Counted from the first letter of the stretch, positions 26,018 to 35,108 are shown. The stretch: DNA of 60,368 nucleotides from Foetidibacter luteolus (GCF_009650435.1 NZ_VVIP01000030.1:1-60368), one strand, 5' to 3'. Notes: generated by a model not told the origin, from the letters alone. Made by a program: numbers and translations.

Positions 26018-26489
26018 AATATTCGCACTTCCACAATTGCTGCACGTTTTAACAGGCTGGCGGCTTACCGGCAAAAAGGTTGCCTTTACCAACGGCTGCT
26101 TCGATATCTTACATGAAGGGCATATATTTTCCTTATCACAGGCAGCCAATGAAGCGGATATACTCATTGTAGGGCTCAATTCAGACGACAGCACCAAACG
26201 CCTTAAAGGCCCCACACGCCCGTTGAATAACCAACACAGCAGGGCTTTAATCTTAGCTTCTTTACTTATTGTTGATGCCGTGGTAATATTTGAAGAAGAC
26301 ACCCCTCTAAACCTTATTACCACCATTAAACCGGATGTTATAGTTAAAGGCGGAGATTATACCGTAGAACAAATTGCCGGCGCCAAAGAAGTAATGGAAT
26401 ATGGGGGCAGGGTGGTTATCAATCCCATTCTCGATGGTTATTCTACCACAGGCCTCATTGAAAAGATTAAAGCTTCAAAACAGCTTTAA
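25989..26489 (+). CDS. rfaE2: D-glycero-beta-D-manno-heptose 1-phosphate adenylyltransferase (RfaE2 domain)
   Basis: A 166-residue cytidylyltransferase-like protein with TNGCFDILHEGHI (HxGH-type site), VGLNSDDSTKRLKGPTRP, KPDVIVKGGDYT and a C-terminal GYSTTGLIEKI. RfaE2 adenylylates heptose 1-phosphate on the way to ADP-heptose. The kinase half found in fused HldE is not here. Its start overlaps the upstream membrane protein by 29 bases, so the two are co-translated. The domain could also act on other sugar phosphates. Confidence 0.88.
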   Translation: MKNAAHIPHKIFALPQLLHVLTGWRLTGKKVAFTNGCFDILHEGHIFSLSQAANEADILIVGLNSDDSTKRLKGPTRPLNNQHSRALILASLLIVDAVVIFEEDTPLNLITTIKPDVIVKGGDYTVEQIAGAKEVMEYGGRVVINPILDGYSTTGLIEKIKASKQL

Positions 26490-26580
26490 AAGTAACATTC
26501 AAAAAACGCAACATCAGGTAAGGCTGTACATTCTCATTTGCCTGCTGCACAAAGCCTGGCAGGATAAAGAAGCAGCGTGC

Positions 26581-26744
26581 AGCACTTTGGGTGAGGGATT
26601 GAAGCGGATACCCGGTGAGGGCTATATGTGTGGGCTTCTGTGCCGGAGTACGAGCACAAGCGAAGAAAAGCAACTGAATGTTGCTTTAACGAAGGTTGCG
26701 AACAAAGTTCTGCCCGGCCCCTTGCGATAGCTTGGGAGGCGCCC
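26581..26744 (+). repeat. dispersed repeat family B, copy 4, with internal insertion
   Basis: It starts GGGTGAGGGATTGAAGCGG and reaches GCCGGAGTACGAGCA. It then carries about 60 extra bases before resuming at CCCGGCCCCTTGCGATAGC. It accounts for most of the gap between rfaE2 and the Gfo/Idh gene. Confidence 0.65.
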
Positions 26745-26856
26745 AATAATATAAATACGAAATTAGATGTACGAAGTACTTAAATATCTGATGGCAGATA
26801 TACAACGCAGTTACCCGACGTACTTCGTACTTCACAGCTCAAACTGTTATGCTTTC

Positions 26857-28257
26857 TCACACCAGCTTCATAGCAACGGGATCCCACTGGATGATTTTCT
26901 TTTGAAAATAACTTTCGTTACAGGCCAGCGCCGGAGCTGCTGCCCTAAAGCCGAAAGTGGCATCTTCAATAACCGGTTTGTTGGTACGTACCGCGTCGAA
27001 GAAATTGGTGAAGTGGTCCAGGTGGTCGCTGTAACCCTGTGGCGCTTTAAATACAATATCCTCTTTAACCGGTCTTTTCTTTTGCGCCTCCGTCCACTTC
27101 GCATCATATTCCTGCTGCATTTCACTCTGCAGGCCTTTGGAGAAAGTGAATACAGAATCATAACCGCCAAAGCCGGGTGCCTGGGGCATAATGCTGTGTT
27201 TGACTATAATGTCGTTGCCTTTCACATCAATGGTTCCTTCAGAGCCTACAAACCTTGTAAGGTCGCTACCGCCCGTGCCGCTGATAAAGTTAACCTGCAA
27301 TGTTAGCTGAAAAGCCGGGTGCTCCGGCGTATCGCCATATTGCATAACACCGGCCATTACGTCCGGCATGTTGCGGCCATCTTTCCAGTAGCTAAACTGC
27401 CCGCTGCTGTAAATGGTTTCAGGGCCTTTGGAGTTGGTGATAAAATGCGTACCACTTAGCAGGTGTATGTACAGGTCTCCCGCCACGCCGGTGCCCACTT
27501 CTTTAAACGCCCGCCACCAGAAAAACTTTTTGGGGTCGTAAGGCATTTTTTCGGTCACCTTAATAAATGTATCCCAGTCGGTAGTGGCAGCATTGGCATC
27601 TTTAGGTATGGTGTACTCCCATGCACCTATGGAGCTTTGCCTGTCGTTTACCGCGTTTACCATGTTTAGTTTACCAATCTCCCCTGCTGCCAGCAGTTCC
27701 TTTGCTTTTGCCAGGCCAATGCTGCTTACACGCTGGCTGCCCACCTGCAATACTTTGCCGGCTTTCTGTTGGGCAGTAATTACTTCAGGGCCTTCGCCAA
27801 TGCTGTACACCATAGGTTTCTCGCAATACACGGCTTTGCCTTTGGCCAACGCATCCTGTGTTATGCGGGCATGCCAGCAATCGGTGGTTGCAATAATAAC
27901 GGCGTCAATATCTTTTTTCTCCAGTAACTCCCTGTAGTCTCTTGTAACAAACATGCTGCTGCCAAACATCTCCTTCGCATTTTCAATCCTGCCGGTGTAT
28001 AGGTCGCAAATGCCGGCCAATTCAACGCCGGGCACCTTAAGGGCAGTCTGCAAGTCAAGATGGCCTTGTATGCCAAAGCCAATAACACCCAGCCGTATTT
28101 TGTCGGTAGAGGCTATGTTCCTTTCATAAAACAGGGTACGTTCTTCGGCCTTTTCTTTTGCGGCCAGGTTGTTAAGCGGGTAAGTAGCCGCCAGCAAACC
28201 CGTAGCGCCTATTTGTTGCAGAAACCTTCTGCGAGAAGCTTTGTTTGATTGTAACAT
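26857..28257 (-). CDS. Gfo/Idh/MocA family oxidoreductase with Tat signal
   Basis: A 466-residue protein. The twin-arginine signal is ASRRRFLQQIGATGLLAATYP. The Rossmann motif is GVIGFGIQGH (about residue 57), followed by the EKPMV motif and a C-terminal alpha/beta substrate domain. These NAD(P)-dependent enzymes oxidise or rearrange sugars and inositols. Tat-exported members with bound cofactor are common in Bacteroidota and Planctomycetes. The ATG at 28257 is preferred to the upstream TTG at 28284. It is a single gene with repeats on both sides; the substrate cannot be predicted. Confidence 0.88.
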   Translation of the reverse strand: MLQSNKASRRRFLQQIGATGLLAATYPLNNLAAKEKAEERTLFYERNIASTDKIRLGVIGFGIQGHLDLQTALKVPGVELAGICDLYTGRIENAKEMFGSSMFVTRDYRELLEKKDIDAVIIATTDCWHARITQDALAKGKAVYCEKPMVYSIGEGPEVITAQQKAGKVLQVGSQRVSSIGLAKAKELLAAGEIGKLNMVNAVNDRQSSIGAWEYTIPKDANAATTDWDTFIKVTEKMPYDPKKFFWWRAFKEVGTGVAGDLYIHLLSGTHFITNSKGPETIYSSGQFSYWKDGRNMPDVMAGVMQYGDTPEHPAFQLTLQVNFISGTGGSDLTRFVGSEGTIDVKGNDIIVKHSIMPQAPGFGGYDSVFTFSKGLQSEMQQEYDAKWTEAQKKRPVKEDIVFKAPQGYSDHLDHFTNFFDAVRTNKPVIEDATFGFRAAAPALACNESYFQKKIIQWDPVAMKLV

Positions 28258-28374
28258 GTGCTGTGTTTTAACGTAAGTGAGCAATCTTGGTTAGTCTTCA
28301 AAAATAAGGCATTGAGCGTTTTTAACCAATGGCATTAAAATTAGGCTAACGCCTCATCTTTTCAGAGAATATTA

Positions 28375-28440
28375 TGGGCCCGGCGGCAGGAAGTTTATTA
28401 GGCTTTACTTGCGTCGCACTCTTGTGCGGTTGGATTCGCT
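28375..28440 (+). repeat. dispersed intergenic repeat family A, copy 5
   Basis: GGGCCCGGCGGCAGGAAG is followed by ACTTGCGTCGCACTCTTG and a 3' part, GATTCGCTATGGGGCTTTTTAGCCC, whose inner GGGCTTTTTAGCCC can pair. It lies between divergent genes, in the only stretch of note within 28258-28581. Confidence 0.6.
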
Positions 28441-28581
28441 ATGGGGCTTTTTAGCCCGGGTAGAAGGATCGTTACAGTGCTTTACATTTATTTCCGGGCA
28501 ATAATTGTTATTTTTAAAATGTTTGTCATCACAAACCTTAATAGCTAAGTTGTTGGCAGATGCAACGCAAGAAAAAAGAGT

Positions 28582-29229
28582 ATGGGAATATTTGACTTTT
28601 TAAAAAAGAAGCGTTCTTCCGAATCACTGGTTAACATAAACCAGTCAATGGCTTATCCCATTCCAATAGATGCAGATACCCCGGCGATGGAAGTGCAGGA
28701 TAAAGTCTTTGTAACCGACAAAAAATTCTTTGGCATTTTGGGAATTGCTGAAGAATTTCTCTCAAACCTTACTCTTGTTGAAACAACAGGACACGGATGG
28801 ACAGAAAAATACCTGGATAAAAGGTCTGGCCAGTATTGGCTTAAATATATGGTAGATAGAGAAAGGGGCCTGTATTATAACCTGATGCTGCTTTCGCCCA
28901 GGCCTACTACCGATGAAATGATCAATATTGCTTTTTCATCTCCATATCCAGACGAAATTCATGGCGTTATGAACAGGTTATTATTAGAAGAGGAAGATAA
29001 AAATATCCAGTACAGAGAAAAGGTGATAGACCGGCTTAAAACTGTTGACATAACAACTCTTGATGCGAACGAAAAAGAAAAAATCAGGATTATCATTAAA
29101 GCCGGAAGATTAACAGATACACGAAATAAGAAAGAAGTTTTAGGAAAGCACTATACCGAAATAGAAGAAGACGTAGAACTATTTAAAAAGTTAGGCCAAT
29201 ACGCTGAACACCTGTTGCAAAAACTTTAG
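28582..29229 (+). CDS. hypothetical protein, first of a three-gene accessory cassette
   Basis: A 215-residue soluble, acidic protein beginning MGIFDFLKKKRSSES, with no signal or membrane helix and a helical charged C-terminus (about 125-215). No family is recognised. The next gene begins with a similar MGLFGLFKKP tag and is 28 bp downstream. The cassette is more A+T-rich than its surroundings, consistent with acquired DNA. Short tags like MG.F.FFKK are frequent in immunity-type and other small accessory proteins, but that is only suggestive. Confidence 0.6.
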   Translation: MGIFDFLKKKRSSESLVNINQSMAYPIPIDADTPAMEVQDKVFVTDKKFFGILGIAEEFLSNLTLVETTGHGWTEKYLDKRSGQYWLKYMVDRERGLYYNLMLLSPRPTTDEMINIAFSSPYPDEIHGVMNRLLLEEEDKNIQYREKVIDRLKTVDITTLDANEKEKIRIIIKAGRLTDTRNKKEVLGKHYTEIEEDVELFKKLGQYAEHLLQKL

Positions 29230-29257
29230 AAAGCTTACTAATAAATAATGTTTGTTT

Positions 29258-29713
29258 ATGGGATTATTCGGTCTTTTTAAGAAGCCTGTAAAAATTCAGG
29301 ATGATTTTTTCGGGGAACTCCGCTTTATGGATTTCAACGATGCTTCAAAGAATTACTTTGAAGGAAGAGGATATTTTGCTCCTACCAACAATGAAACAGA
29401 ATACCTGATTCATGCAAACAATGAAGGCCCTACAGAAATCCAAAGAAATTTCTATCGTGACTTGCAGGCAAACTTTAAACAATATGTTGAAAAAATAAAG
29501 CCGTTGATTGAAGACGAATTCCGCAACTGGAAAGAAGATTTTCTAATCACTGATTTCTATCACGAGTTTCGGCTTGTATGTGTTGTTATTCCGAGACTGG
29601 AAAACAAACCGCTGATATGGGAAATGGCTTTTGACACAATTCATGATTTAAATCACCAGGTTACCATCGAATTTACAGGTGACCAGCCAACTGGTATTTT
29701 AATTGACGGTTGA
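29258..29713 (+). CDS. hypothetical protein, second of the cassette
   Basis: A 151-residue soluble acidic protein from the ATG at 29258 (a TTG at 29252 is in frame). The sequence FFGELRFMDF...YFEGRGYFAPT, then NNEGPTEIQRNFYRDLQ, and a C-terminal beta region resembles a group of small acidic proteins often seen in immunity-type loci. I cannot name the family. No toxin gene is adjacent in this window, so an immunity role is unproven. Confidence 0.55.
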   Translation: MGLFGLFKKPVKIQDDFFGELRFMDFNDASKNYFEGRGYFAPTNNETEYLIHANNEGPTEIQRNFYRDLQANFKQYVEKIKPLIEDEFRNWKEDFLITDFYHEFRLVCVVIPRLENKPLIWEMAFDTIHDLNHQVTIEFTGDQPTGILIDG

Positions 29714-29797
29714 GAAAACCGGGGATAACCAGTGTTTCAAAAAACGCATAGCAGAAGAAACCAGCATAACTAAAATTTGCTGCCAGTTAGAACAAAT

Positions 29798-30082
29798 ATG
29801 ATAGTTAAGTGTAAAAATTGCTTCCCAAAAGAAGGAATTGAAGTTCCTGTATTCTCTCAAACTGACAAGCTCCGACTGTCGGAAATGAAACTAGAATCTG
29901 CCATCAGGACAGTTAAATGCCTGATGGCAGATTACAAAGTAAACCACCAGGATGCTAAATTTATTGTTACCCATATTAATGTTAGTTATGGAAAATGCAA
30001 TCGCTGTGATTTTGATAAGCTCGACCGGGAATATTTGAATTGCCCAAAGTGCGAAGCATTAAATTTTAATTGGAAAATTTAG
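29798..30082 (+). CDS. small zinc-ribbon-like protein
   Basis: A 94-residue protein with three CxxC knuckles: CKNC near residue 5, CNRC in the KCNRCDFDK segment, and CPKC near the end (NCPKCEALNF). Two of these could form one treble-clef or zinc-ribbon site. The ATG at 29798 is chosen over the in-frame start at 29777 because it leads directly into IVKCKNC. It is third in the cassette. Function unknown. Confidence 0.55.
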   Translation: MIVKCKNCFPKEGIEVPVFSQTDKLRLSEMKLESAIRTVKCLMADYKVNHQDAKFIVTHINVSYGKCNRCDFDKLDREYLNCPKCEALNFNWKI

Positions 30083-30391
30083 AATGACGAAGGTGGCAAG
30101 AAATAAGACATAAGCGTTAAAGCATAAAGCTTAAAAAATTTACTGACTGCTTTCACTTCTTACCCAACAACATCCCATTCACTTCTTCCGTATTCAGATA
30201 CTTACAGTTTTGCCAATGGGGCGGGTCTGGTCTGCAAGCATATTCTTTAAAAAGCAAAGCAGATTTGCTCACCCCCTCTATTCACCAATTCCGTCATTGG
30301 TTCTCTCAACTCATCAGTTGTTGTATTGCAAACAGCCGTACTGAACAGCAATTTTGCGCCATTATTTTTTAACCCTTTATCATTAAACAAC

Positions 30392-30475
30392 ATGAAAAAG
30401 ACACAGCTCTTATTAATGACTGCGTTTACATTTTTAAAGTTATACAGAAATGCAAGAGGCTGCACCTTCGGGTGA
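30392..30475 (+). pseudogene. truncated signal-peptide stub ended by a family B repeat
   Basis: The ATG at 30392 opens MKKTQLLLMTAFTFLKLY, a normal-looking export signal start. The frame then enters repeat copy 5 and stops at the TGA within GGGTGAGGG. It may be the remains of a secreted protein gene whose body was lost. Confidence 0.35.
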
Positions 30476-30575
30476 GGGATTGAAGCGGCTACCCCGGTGA
30501 GGCCTTCGCCGCAGGGCCTTGTGCCGGAGTAGTAGCGGAAAGCCCGGCCCGAGGCACGAGGGACACCCCCTGAAC
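30461..30575 (+). repeat. dispersed repeat family B, copy 5
   Basis: GGGTGAGGGATTGAAGCGG, CTACCCCGGTGAGG, GCCGGAGTAGTAGCGG and AAAGCCCGGCCCGAGG. It is closest to the copy at 52731, with which it shares the GAGGCACGAGGGACACCCCC-type end. Confidence 0.7.
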
Positions 30576-30627
30576 CTCTAATAAAACAAAACCCGATAGC
30601 CCGTAACTATCCTGTAATAAAAGCAAA

Positions 30628-30654
30628 AGAGGCCACTCATAATGCGTGGCCTCT
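30628..30654 (-). terminator. terminator of the PPC-repeat protein gene
   Basis: AGAGGCCAC and GTGGCCTCT form a perfect 9-bp stem with a 9-base loop and T-rich flanks on both strands. It lies 31 bases past the stop codon at 30685. Confidence 0.75.
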
Positions 30655-30684
30655 TTTTCTAAATAAGGAGGGAAATAATTACTA

Positions 30685-33567
30685 TCACTTGCTAACCACC
30701 ACTTTTTTGGTAATTACCTGGTTACCGGCAGTAACCAACGTAAGGAAATAGATGCCAGGCTGCAGAGAGGCTACATTTACATCCAGCCCATTACTTTTTA
30801 ACGAAAGCATTGTGTTGGCCTGTGACCATACCTGGCGGCCACCGGCATCCCTGAGGCTTATGGATGTAAAGCTTCGTGGATTGCCGCTAAACTGTACCCG
30901 GAACTGTGTGGTAGCGGGATTAGGAAACAACCTTACATCATCCTGCTGTAACGCTATTTCAACATTGTCATCAGGTGGTGCAGTTACTATCAACGGCGCA
31001 CCCGCGGTAAATGAGTTAACTATGGAATAGGCTGTCCAATCAGTATTATAGTAAGGTACAACCCTAATATAGTAGTTAGCTTTTGCCAGCGATGTAAGGT
31101 TAATTACATTAGACGCTGTATTAAAGTAACCTGAATAAACGGGTGCGGCGGCAGTATCTTTATAAACATACAACCAAACATAAGGAATAACACTATTTAC
31201 CTTTTTAGCTGCAAGGTTAAACGTAAACTTAAGGCTGCCTGTGCCGGTATAGTTTAGTTTCCACCAGTCTTCCCCATCTTTCAACAGTTTATAGTAAAAA
31301 TTAGTGTGGCCGGTAACTGTTGTATTAGCAGCCATTGTTAAAGCCTGGTATGGCTTGTTGTTAGGCTCTGCATCGTTGGCATACGGGTACAGGTAAAGGC
31401 TGTCTGTTAGCGTATAAGGTGTAAACTGGTTGTTATAGTAACAGTTTACTTTAAGGTAATAAGTACCTGCTGCAAGCCCGTCTGTATTCATGCTGAATGC
31501 AGCGTTGGAATAGGCTGAGTTTAGCAAAGTGGTACCGTTATTATCGTACAGGTACACCCACAGGTAAGACCCATTATGCGGCGTAAGCTTTAGCTTAACC
31601 ATGCCATCGGATGTGGTAGTAACTTTATACCAGTCGGCAGTATCCCGCTTGTTGTTGTAATAATATCCCGCATGGCCGGTTTTAGTGCTGTTAACTGCCA
31701 GGGTAAGTGCCTGGGCCCTGTTATCATTTGGCTCTGTATCGTTGGCCTGGGCCGGCGTATATAAGCTGTCTGTAAGCGTGTAAGGCGTAAAGTGGTTGTT
31801 ATAGTAACAGTTAACTTTTACATAATAGGTGCCTGCTGCCAGCCCATCTGTATTCATAGTAAAAGCGGCGTTGGAATAGGCTGAGTTTATCAGGGTTGTT
31901 CCGTTATTATCGTACAGGTAGGCCCATAAGTAAGAGCCGTTATGTGGGGTAAGTTTCAGTTTTACCAAACCATCGGCTGTTGTAGTAATCTTATACCAGT
32001 CGGCTGTATCCCGCTTATTATTGTAGTAATAACCAACGTGCCCTGTTTTAGTACCGTTAAGCGCAAGGCTAACCGCCTGTGCCCTGGTATCATTCGGTTC
32101 TACATCGTTGGCCTGCGTGGGCTTAAGCAAGCTGTCAGTTAGGGTGTAAGGTGCAAACTGGTTATTGTAGTAACAATTTACCCTAATGTAATAGGTGCCG
32201 GCGGCAAGACCATCCATGTCAACATAAAAAGTAGTAGTGGAGTAGCCTGATTTCAGCAATGTTGTTCCGTTATTATCGTACAAATATGCCCAAACATGGT
32301 AACCGTTGTGAGGTGTAAGCTTCAGCCTTACAAGGCCGTTTGCGTTAGTGGTTACCTTATACCAGTCTGCCGTATCGCGTTTGTTGTTATAGTAGTAACC
32401 TACATGGCCTGTTTTGGTGCTGTTGAGGTTCAAGGTAAGCGCCTGTGCCCTGGTATCGTTGGGCTCAACATCATTAGCCTGTGCCGGGCTGCGTAATGTA
32501 TCGGCGAGTATGTAACTGGATGTATCGGCAGGGTAGTAAGAATTAATTTTCACCAGGTAAGTTCCGGCAGCCAGCCCGTCTGTAGTTTGCGTAAACTTGC
32601 TGCTTGAGTAGCTTGAGTTTAGCAAGGTAGTGCCATTCCTGTCGTACAGGTATATCCACATATACTTGCCTGCCGAAGGGGTAAGTGTAAGGGACAGTTT
32701 TCCATCAGAGCTTGTTTTTAAGCGCCACCACCTTACAGCGCCTGCAGTGGCAATTTTACTTTTTTCAACATAATTTACAGGCAGCGTTAGCGTGTCTGAT
32801 TTTGGGGTATACGTACTATCTGTTAGTGTATAAGGCGCAAAGCCACTGGTGCTTTGGCATTTTAGTTTAAGATAGTAAGTATCAGGCAGCAGTCCATCCG
32901 TATTCAGCGTTACGTTGGCACTGGTAGCCGAATTAATAATTGATGTGCCATTAGATGTATACAGCGTAACATTCAGCGGCTGGCCGTTGGCTGGGGTAAG
33001 CTTAATCCTGAGATAGCGGGTTGTTGTGGTGGTTATCTTATACCAATCGGCTGTATCCCGCTTATTATTGTAATAATAACCAAGATGGCCTGTTTTTGTG
33101 CTGTTTTGTGCCAGGGTAAGCGCCTGGGCCTTTGTATCGTTTACGCCAACATCGTTAGCCTGGGCTGGTAAAGTAAGTGTGTTGGATATGGTATAGCTGG
33201 TAGTATCAGAAGCGGTAACTGTTCTTACTTTAATGTAATAAATGCCCGCTGCCAGCCCATCTGTACTCCTGGTAAAACTTGTGTTTGAGTTACTTGAATC
33301 CAGTACAGTGGTACCATTGGCATCGTACAGGTAAAGCCAGGTAAACTTATTATTGGGCTTAAGGGTAATATCTAACTTACCGTTGCCTGTGGTGGTAACT
33401 TTCCACCAATCCACATCTGTGGAAGAACTTATTTTTCCTGTGTTGCTTCCGTTTAAGCTAAGGGTACTGGCCTGGGCAGAGGTATTGTTCGGCTCTGTTT
33501 CGGCAGCCTTCAGTTTATTGCACACAGCAAGCAATACCATAAGAGGTACAAGGTAGAAGGATTTCAT
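30685..33567 (-). CDS. PPC-domain repeat protein with T9SS type-A sorting domain
   Basis: A 960-residue secreted protein. The signal peptide is MKSFYLVPLMVLLAV...KAA. Seven tandem pre-peptidase C-terminal (PPC)-like beta-sandwich repeats of about 110-120 residues follow, marked by EPND.RAQALTL, D.ADWYK, W.YLYDNNGTTLL and DGLAAGTYY.KV. The motif GYYYNNKRDTADWYK is identical in four repeats, a sign of recent duplication or conversion. The last 80 residues (VRLFPNPATTQFRVQF, then LQPGIYFLTLVT and KKVVVSK) are the type-A T9SS sorting domain. There is no catalytic domain, so it is probably a surface or secreted binding protein. The ATG at 33567 starts the signal peptide. Confidence 0.9.
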   Translation of the reverse strand: MKSFYLVPLMVLLAVCNKLKAAETEPNNTSAQASTLSLNGSNTGKISSSTDVDWWKVTTTGNGKLDITLKPNNKFTWLYLYDANGTTVLDSSNSNTSFTRSTDGLAAGIYYIKVRTVTASDTTSYTISNTLTLPAQANDVGVNDTKAQALTLAQNSTKTGHLGYYYNNKRDTADWYKITTTTTRYLRIKLTPANGQPLNVTLYTSNGTSIINSATSANVTLNTDGLLPDTYYLKLKCQSTSGFAPYTLTDSTYTPKSDTLTLPVNYVEKSKIATAGAVRWWRLKTSSDGKLSLTLTPSAGKYMWIYLYDRNGTTLLNSSYSSSKFTQTTDGLAAGTYLVKINSYYPADTSSYILADTLRSPAQANDVEPNDTRAQALTLNLNSTKTGHVGYYYNNKRDTADWYKVTTNANGLVRLKLTPHNGYHVWAYLYDNNGTTLLKSGYSTTTFYVDMDGLAAGTYYIRVNCYYNNQFAPYTLTDSLLKPTQANDVEPNDTRAQAVSLALNGTKTGHVGYYYNNKRDTADWYKITTTADGLVKLKLTPHNGSYLWAYLYDNNGTTLINSAYSNAAFTMNTDGLAAGTYYVKVNCYYNNHFTPYTLTDSLYTPAQANDTEPNDNRAQALTLAVNSTKTGHAGYYYNNKRDTADWYKVTTTSDGMVKLKLTPHNGSYLWVYLYDNNGTTLLNSAYSNAAFSMNTDGLAAGTYYLKVNCYYNNQFTPYTLTDSLYLYPYANDAEPNNKPYQALTMAANTTVTGHTNFYYKLLKDGEDWWKLNYTGTGSLKFTFNLAAKKVNSVIPYVWLYVYKDTAAAPVYSGYFNTASNVINLTSLAKANYYIRVVPYYNTDWTAYSIVNSFTAGAPLIVTAPPDDNVEIALQQDDVRLFPNPATTQFRVQFSGNPRSFTSISLRDAGGRQVWSQANTMLSLKSNGLDVNVASLQPGIYFLTLVTAGNQVITKKVVVSK

Positions 33568-33996
33568 TTGACTGAGTTTATGTGTGAGGAATAAAATAAA
33601 ACAAGCAGGGTTACCATTCTTTCTGCGGGCAAAAAGCAAACATGGTGTTGAGCTATTCGGGGCCTGGTTCGAGCCTCAATACCGGTGTAATTCAGCACAG
33701 CAGTCAGGGTAGCACGTTATTGTTTTATATACATCGTACCACGAGGCGTAAGGTCATCGCCTTTTTTGAAAAATTTTTAAGAATAAATTGTGATAAGCGT
33801 AATGGGTATGCGCTGTTTAAACGTGGGTTTGCGGAATTTAAAATTAGCAGCAAGTAAACAGGTATTATAGTAAGGGAAGACTTACGGATACATGAAGGCA
33901 TGGTTGTTTTGACATTCATCAGAAGGCAATATAAACCGCGGCCTGGCCTGGGTTTAGCCGGCCAGGCCGCGGTTTGTTACAAAGGGCAATTATTTA
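33568..33996. other. intergenic region upstream of the PPC-repeat gene
   Basis: The only structure seen in this stretch is the 16-bp palindrome at 33933-33975. The promoter of the PPC-repeat gene should be near its right-hand start but no clean -7 box is found. Confidence 0.4.
33933..33975 (-). terminator. long perfect GC-rich hairpin downstream of the isomerase-like gene
   Basis: Arms AAACCGCGGCCTGGCC and GGCCAGGCCGCGGTTT pair perfectly over 16 bases with an 11-base loop. It lies about 22 bases past the stop at 33997. There is no long U-tract, so it may be a terminator/3' stabiliser or a mobile palindrome. Confidence 0.55.
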
Positions 33997-34869
33997 TTAC
34001 GATAACTTTTTTATGTACTCCGCGCAGCCCTGCATAACGGTTGGGTCAGATTCCATTTCAACAAAAATGTATTGAAGCCCGGCAGTCTTCGCGGCGGCAA
34101 AAAAGTCTGGCCAGTCAACTATACCCGTGCCCATTACTACTTCTTTCTTATGGTCAGATGGGCTGTAGTCCTGCAGGTGTGCCGAGATAAAACGGCCGGG
34201 GAATTTTCGGAAGTAATCCTGCGCTTTATAGCCAGAGGTAATCGCCGCCACCTGGAACTGCAGTTTTACCAATTCCGGGTTAAGGTGTTCCAGCATCAAA
34301 TCATATTGCGGCCTGCCATTGAATTTTTCGTCAAACTCGCCGTTGTGGTTGTGATAGCCTGCAACCATGCCCGCTTGTGCCACCAGTTCGCCCACATGGT
34401 TCATCTGGTCGCAGCGTTTCTTTACTTCATCCTCCGTTTTAGCCATCAGGCCACCGGAGCAAACCATGTGTTTCAGGCCCAGTTGGTTGGCAAACTCAAT
34501 ACGTTCAGCCAGGCTTGCATCGTCAGTAATTTCTTTCCAGGTAAAATGGCAACTTGTAGTTTGCAGCCCGCAATCGTTGGTAAGCTTTTTCAGCTCCGCA
34601 CCCGAGTATTTATCCAGCGGGGCAAAAGGGCCCTGGTAGCCTTTGGGGCTGCACCATTCCACATTCCTGTAACCATAACCCGCCAACGTTTTCATGGTTT
34701 CCACTGGTTTGGCGCCAATCTCATTACGGTAAACATAAGACTGAAAGCCGAGCAGCATATCAATATCTTTTGTACCCGGCATGGCAAGAATAGATTTGGG
34801 AATAGAAGCAAGAAAACCGGAAGCGGCAAGCCCGGCAGCAGCATTGGCTAAAAAAGATCTTCTGTTCAT
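33997..34869 (-). CDS. Tat-exported sugar phosphate isomerase/epimerase-like TIM-barrel protein
   Basis: A 290-residue protein with the twin-arginine signal MNRRSFLANAAAGLAASGFLAS. The xylose-isomerase-like TIM barrel (AP endonuclease 2 superfamily) shows NVEWCSP, SCHFTWKE, AGYHNHNGEF (metal-binding His/Glu) and FISAHLQDYSP, with a C-terminal EME motif. Exported members occur widely in Bacteroidota beside Gfo/Idh enzymes; a Gfo/Idh gene is 6 kb away here. The substrate is unknown. Confidence 0.85.
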   Translation of the reverse strand: MNRRSFLANAAAGLAASGFLASIPKSILAMPGTKDIDMLLGFQSYVYRNEIGAKPVETMKTLAGYGYRNVEWCSPKGYQGPFAPLDKYSGAELKKLTNDCGLQTTSCHFTWKEITDDASLAERIEFANQLGLKHMVCSGGLMAKTEDEVKKRCDQMNHVGELVAQAGMVAGYHNHNGEFDEKFNGRPQYDLMLEHLNPELVKLQFQVAAITSGYKAQDYFRKFPGRFISAHLQDYSPSDHKKEVVMGTGIVDWPDFFAAAKTAGLQYIFVEMESDPTVMQGCAEYIKKLS

Positions 34870-35052
34870 GGTAATCGTTTTGATGTATTTCAGGTGTTTA
34901 CAAATGTGCAGGCAGGCAACCCATAACTGTTAAGATAATGCCGGCTTACACTTACTGGCAGCAAAAGGTAAAGATTTATATTCGATCAGCCATAAAGCCA
35001 GTGTTGAAAATTATGAAAATATCGGGCAGGTGATTAACGCAAAAGACTTTTA

Positions 35053-35108
35053 TGGGCCCGGCAGCAGGAACATAGATTGAGCTTTACTTGCGTCGCACTC
35101 TTGTACTT
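35053..35108 (+). repeat. dispersed intergenic repeat family A, copy 6
   Basis: TATGGGCCCGGCAGCAGGAAC is followed by ACTTGCGTCGCACTCTTGTAC. It has the same two-block structure as copies 3, 5 and 8. Confidence 0.6.

Larger units (their letters stand above)
30083..30684. other. intergenic region with a truncated leader ORF, repeat and terminator
   Basis: No intact gene is supported in 30083-30390. A signal-peptide-like stub starts at 30392 and is cut by family B copy 5. The terminator of the PPC-repeat gene lies at 30628-30654. Confidence 0.5.

Noticed and set aside
30083..30390. A coding gene in the gap after the zinc-ribbon gene
   Set aside because: All frames are broken or show no plausible composition.
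33655..33690. GGTTCGAGCCTC resembling a tRNA T-arm
   Set aside because: The flanking bases do not form an acceptor stem, anticodon arm or 3' end; no tRNA can be folded.
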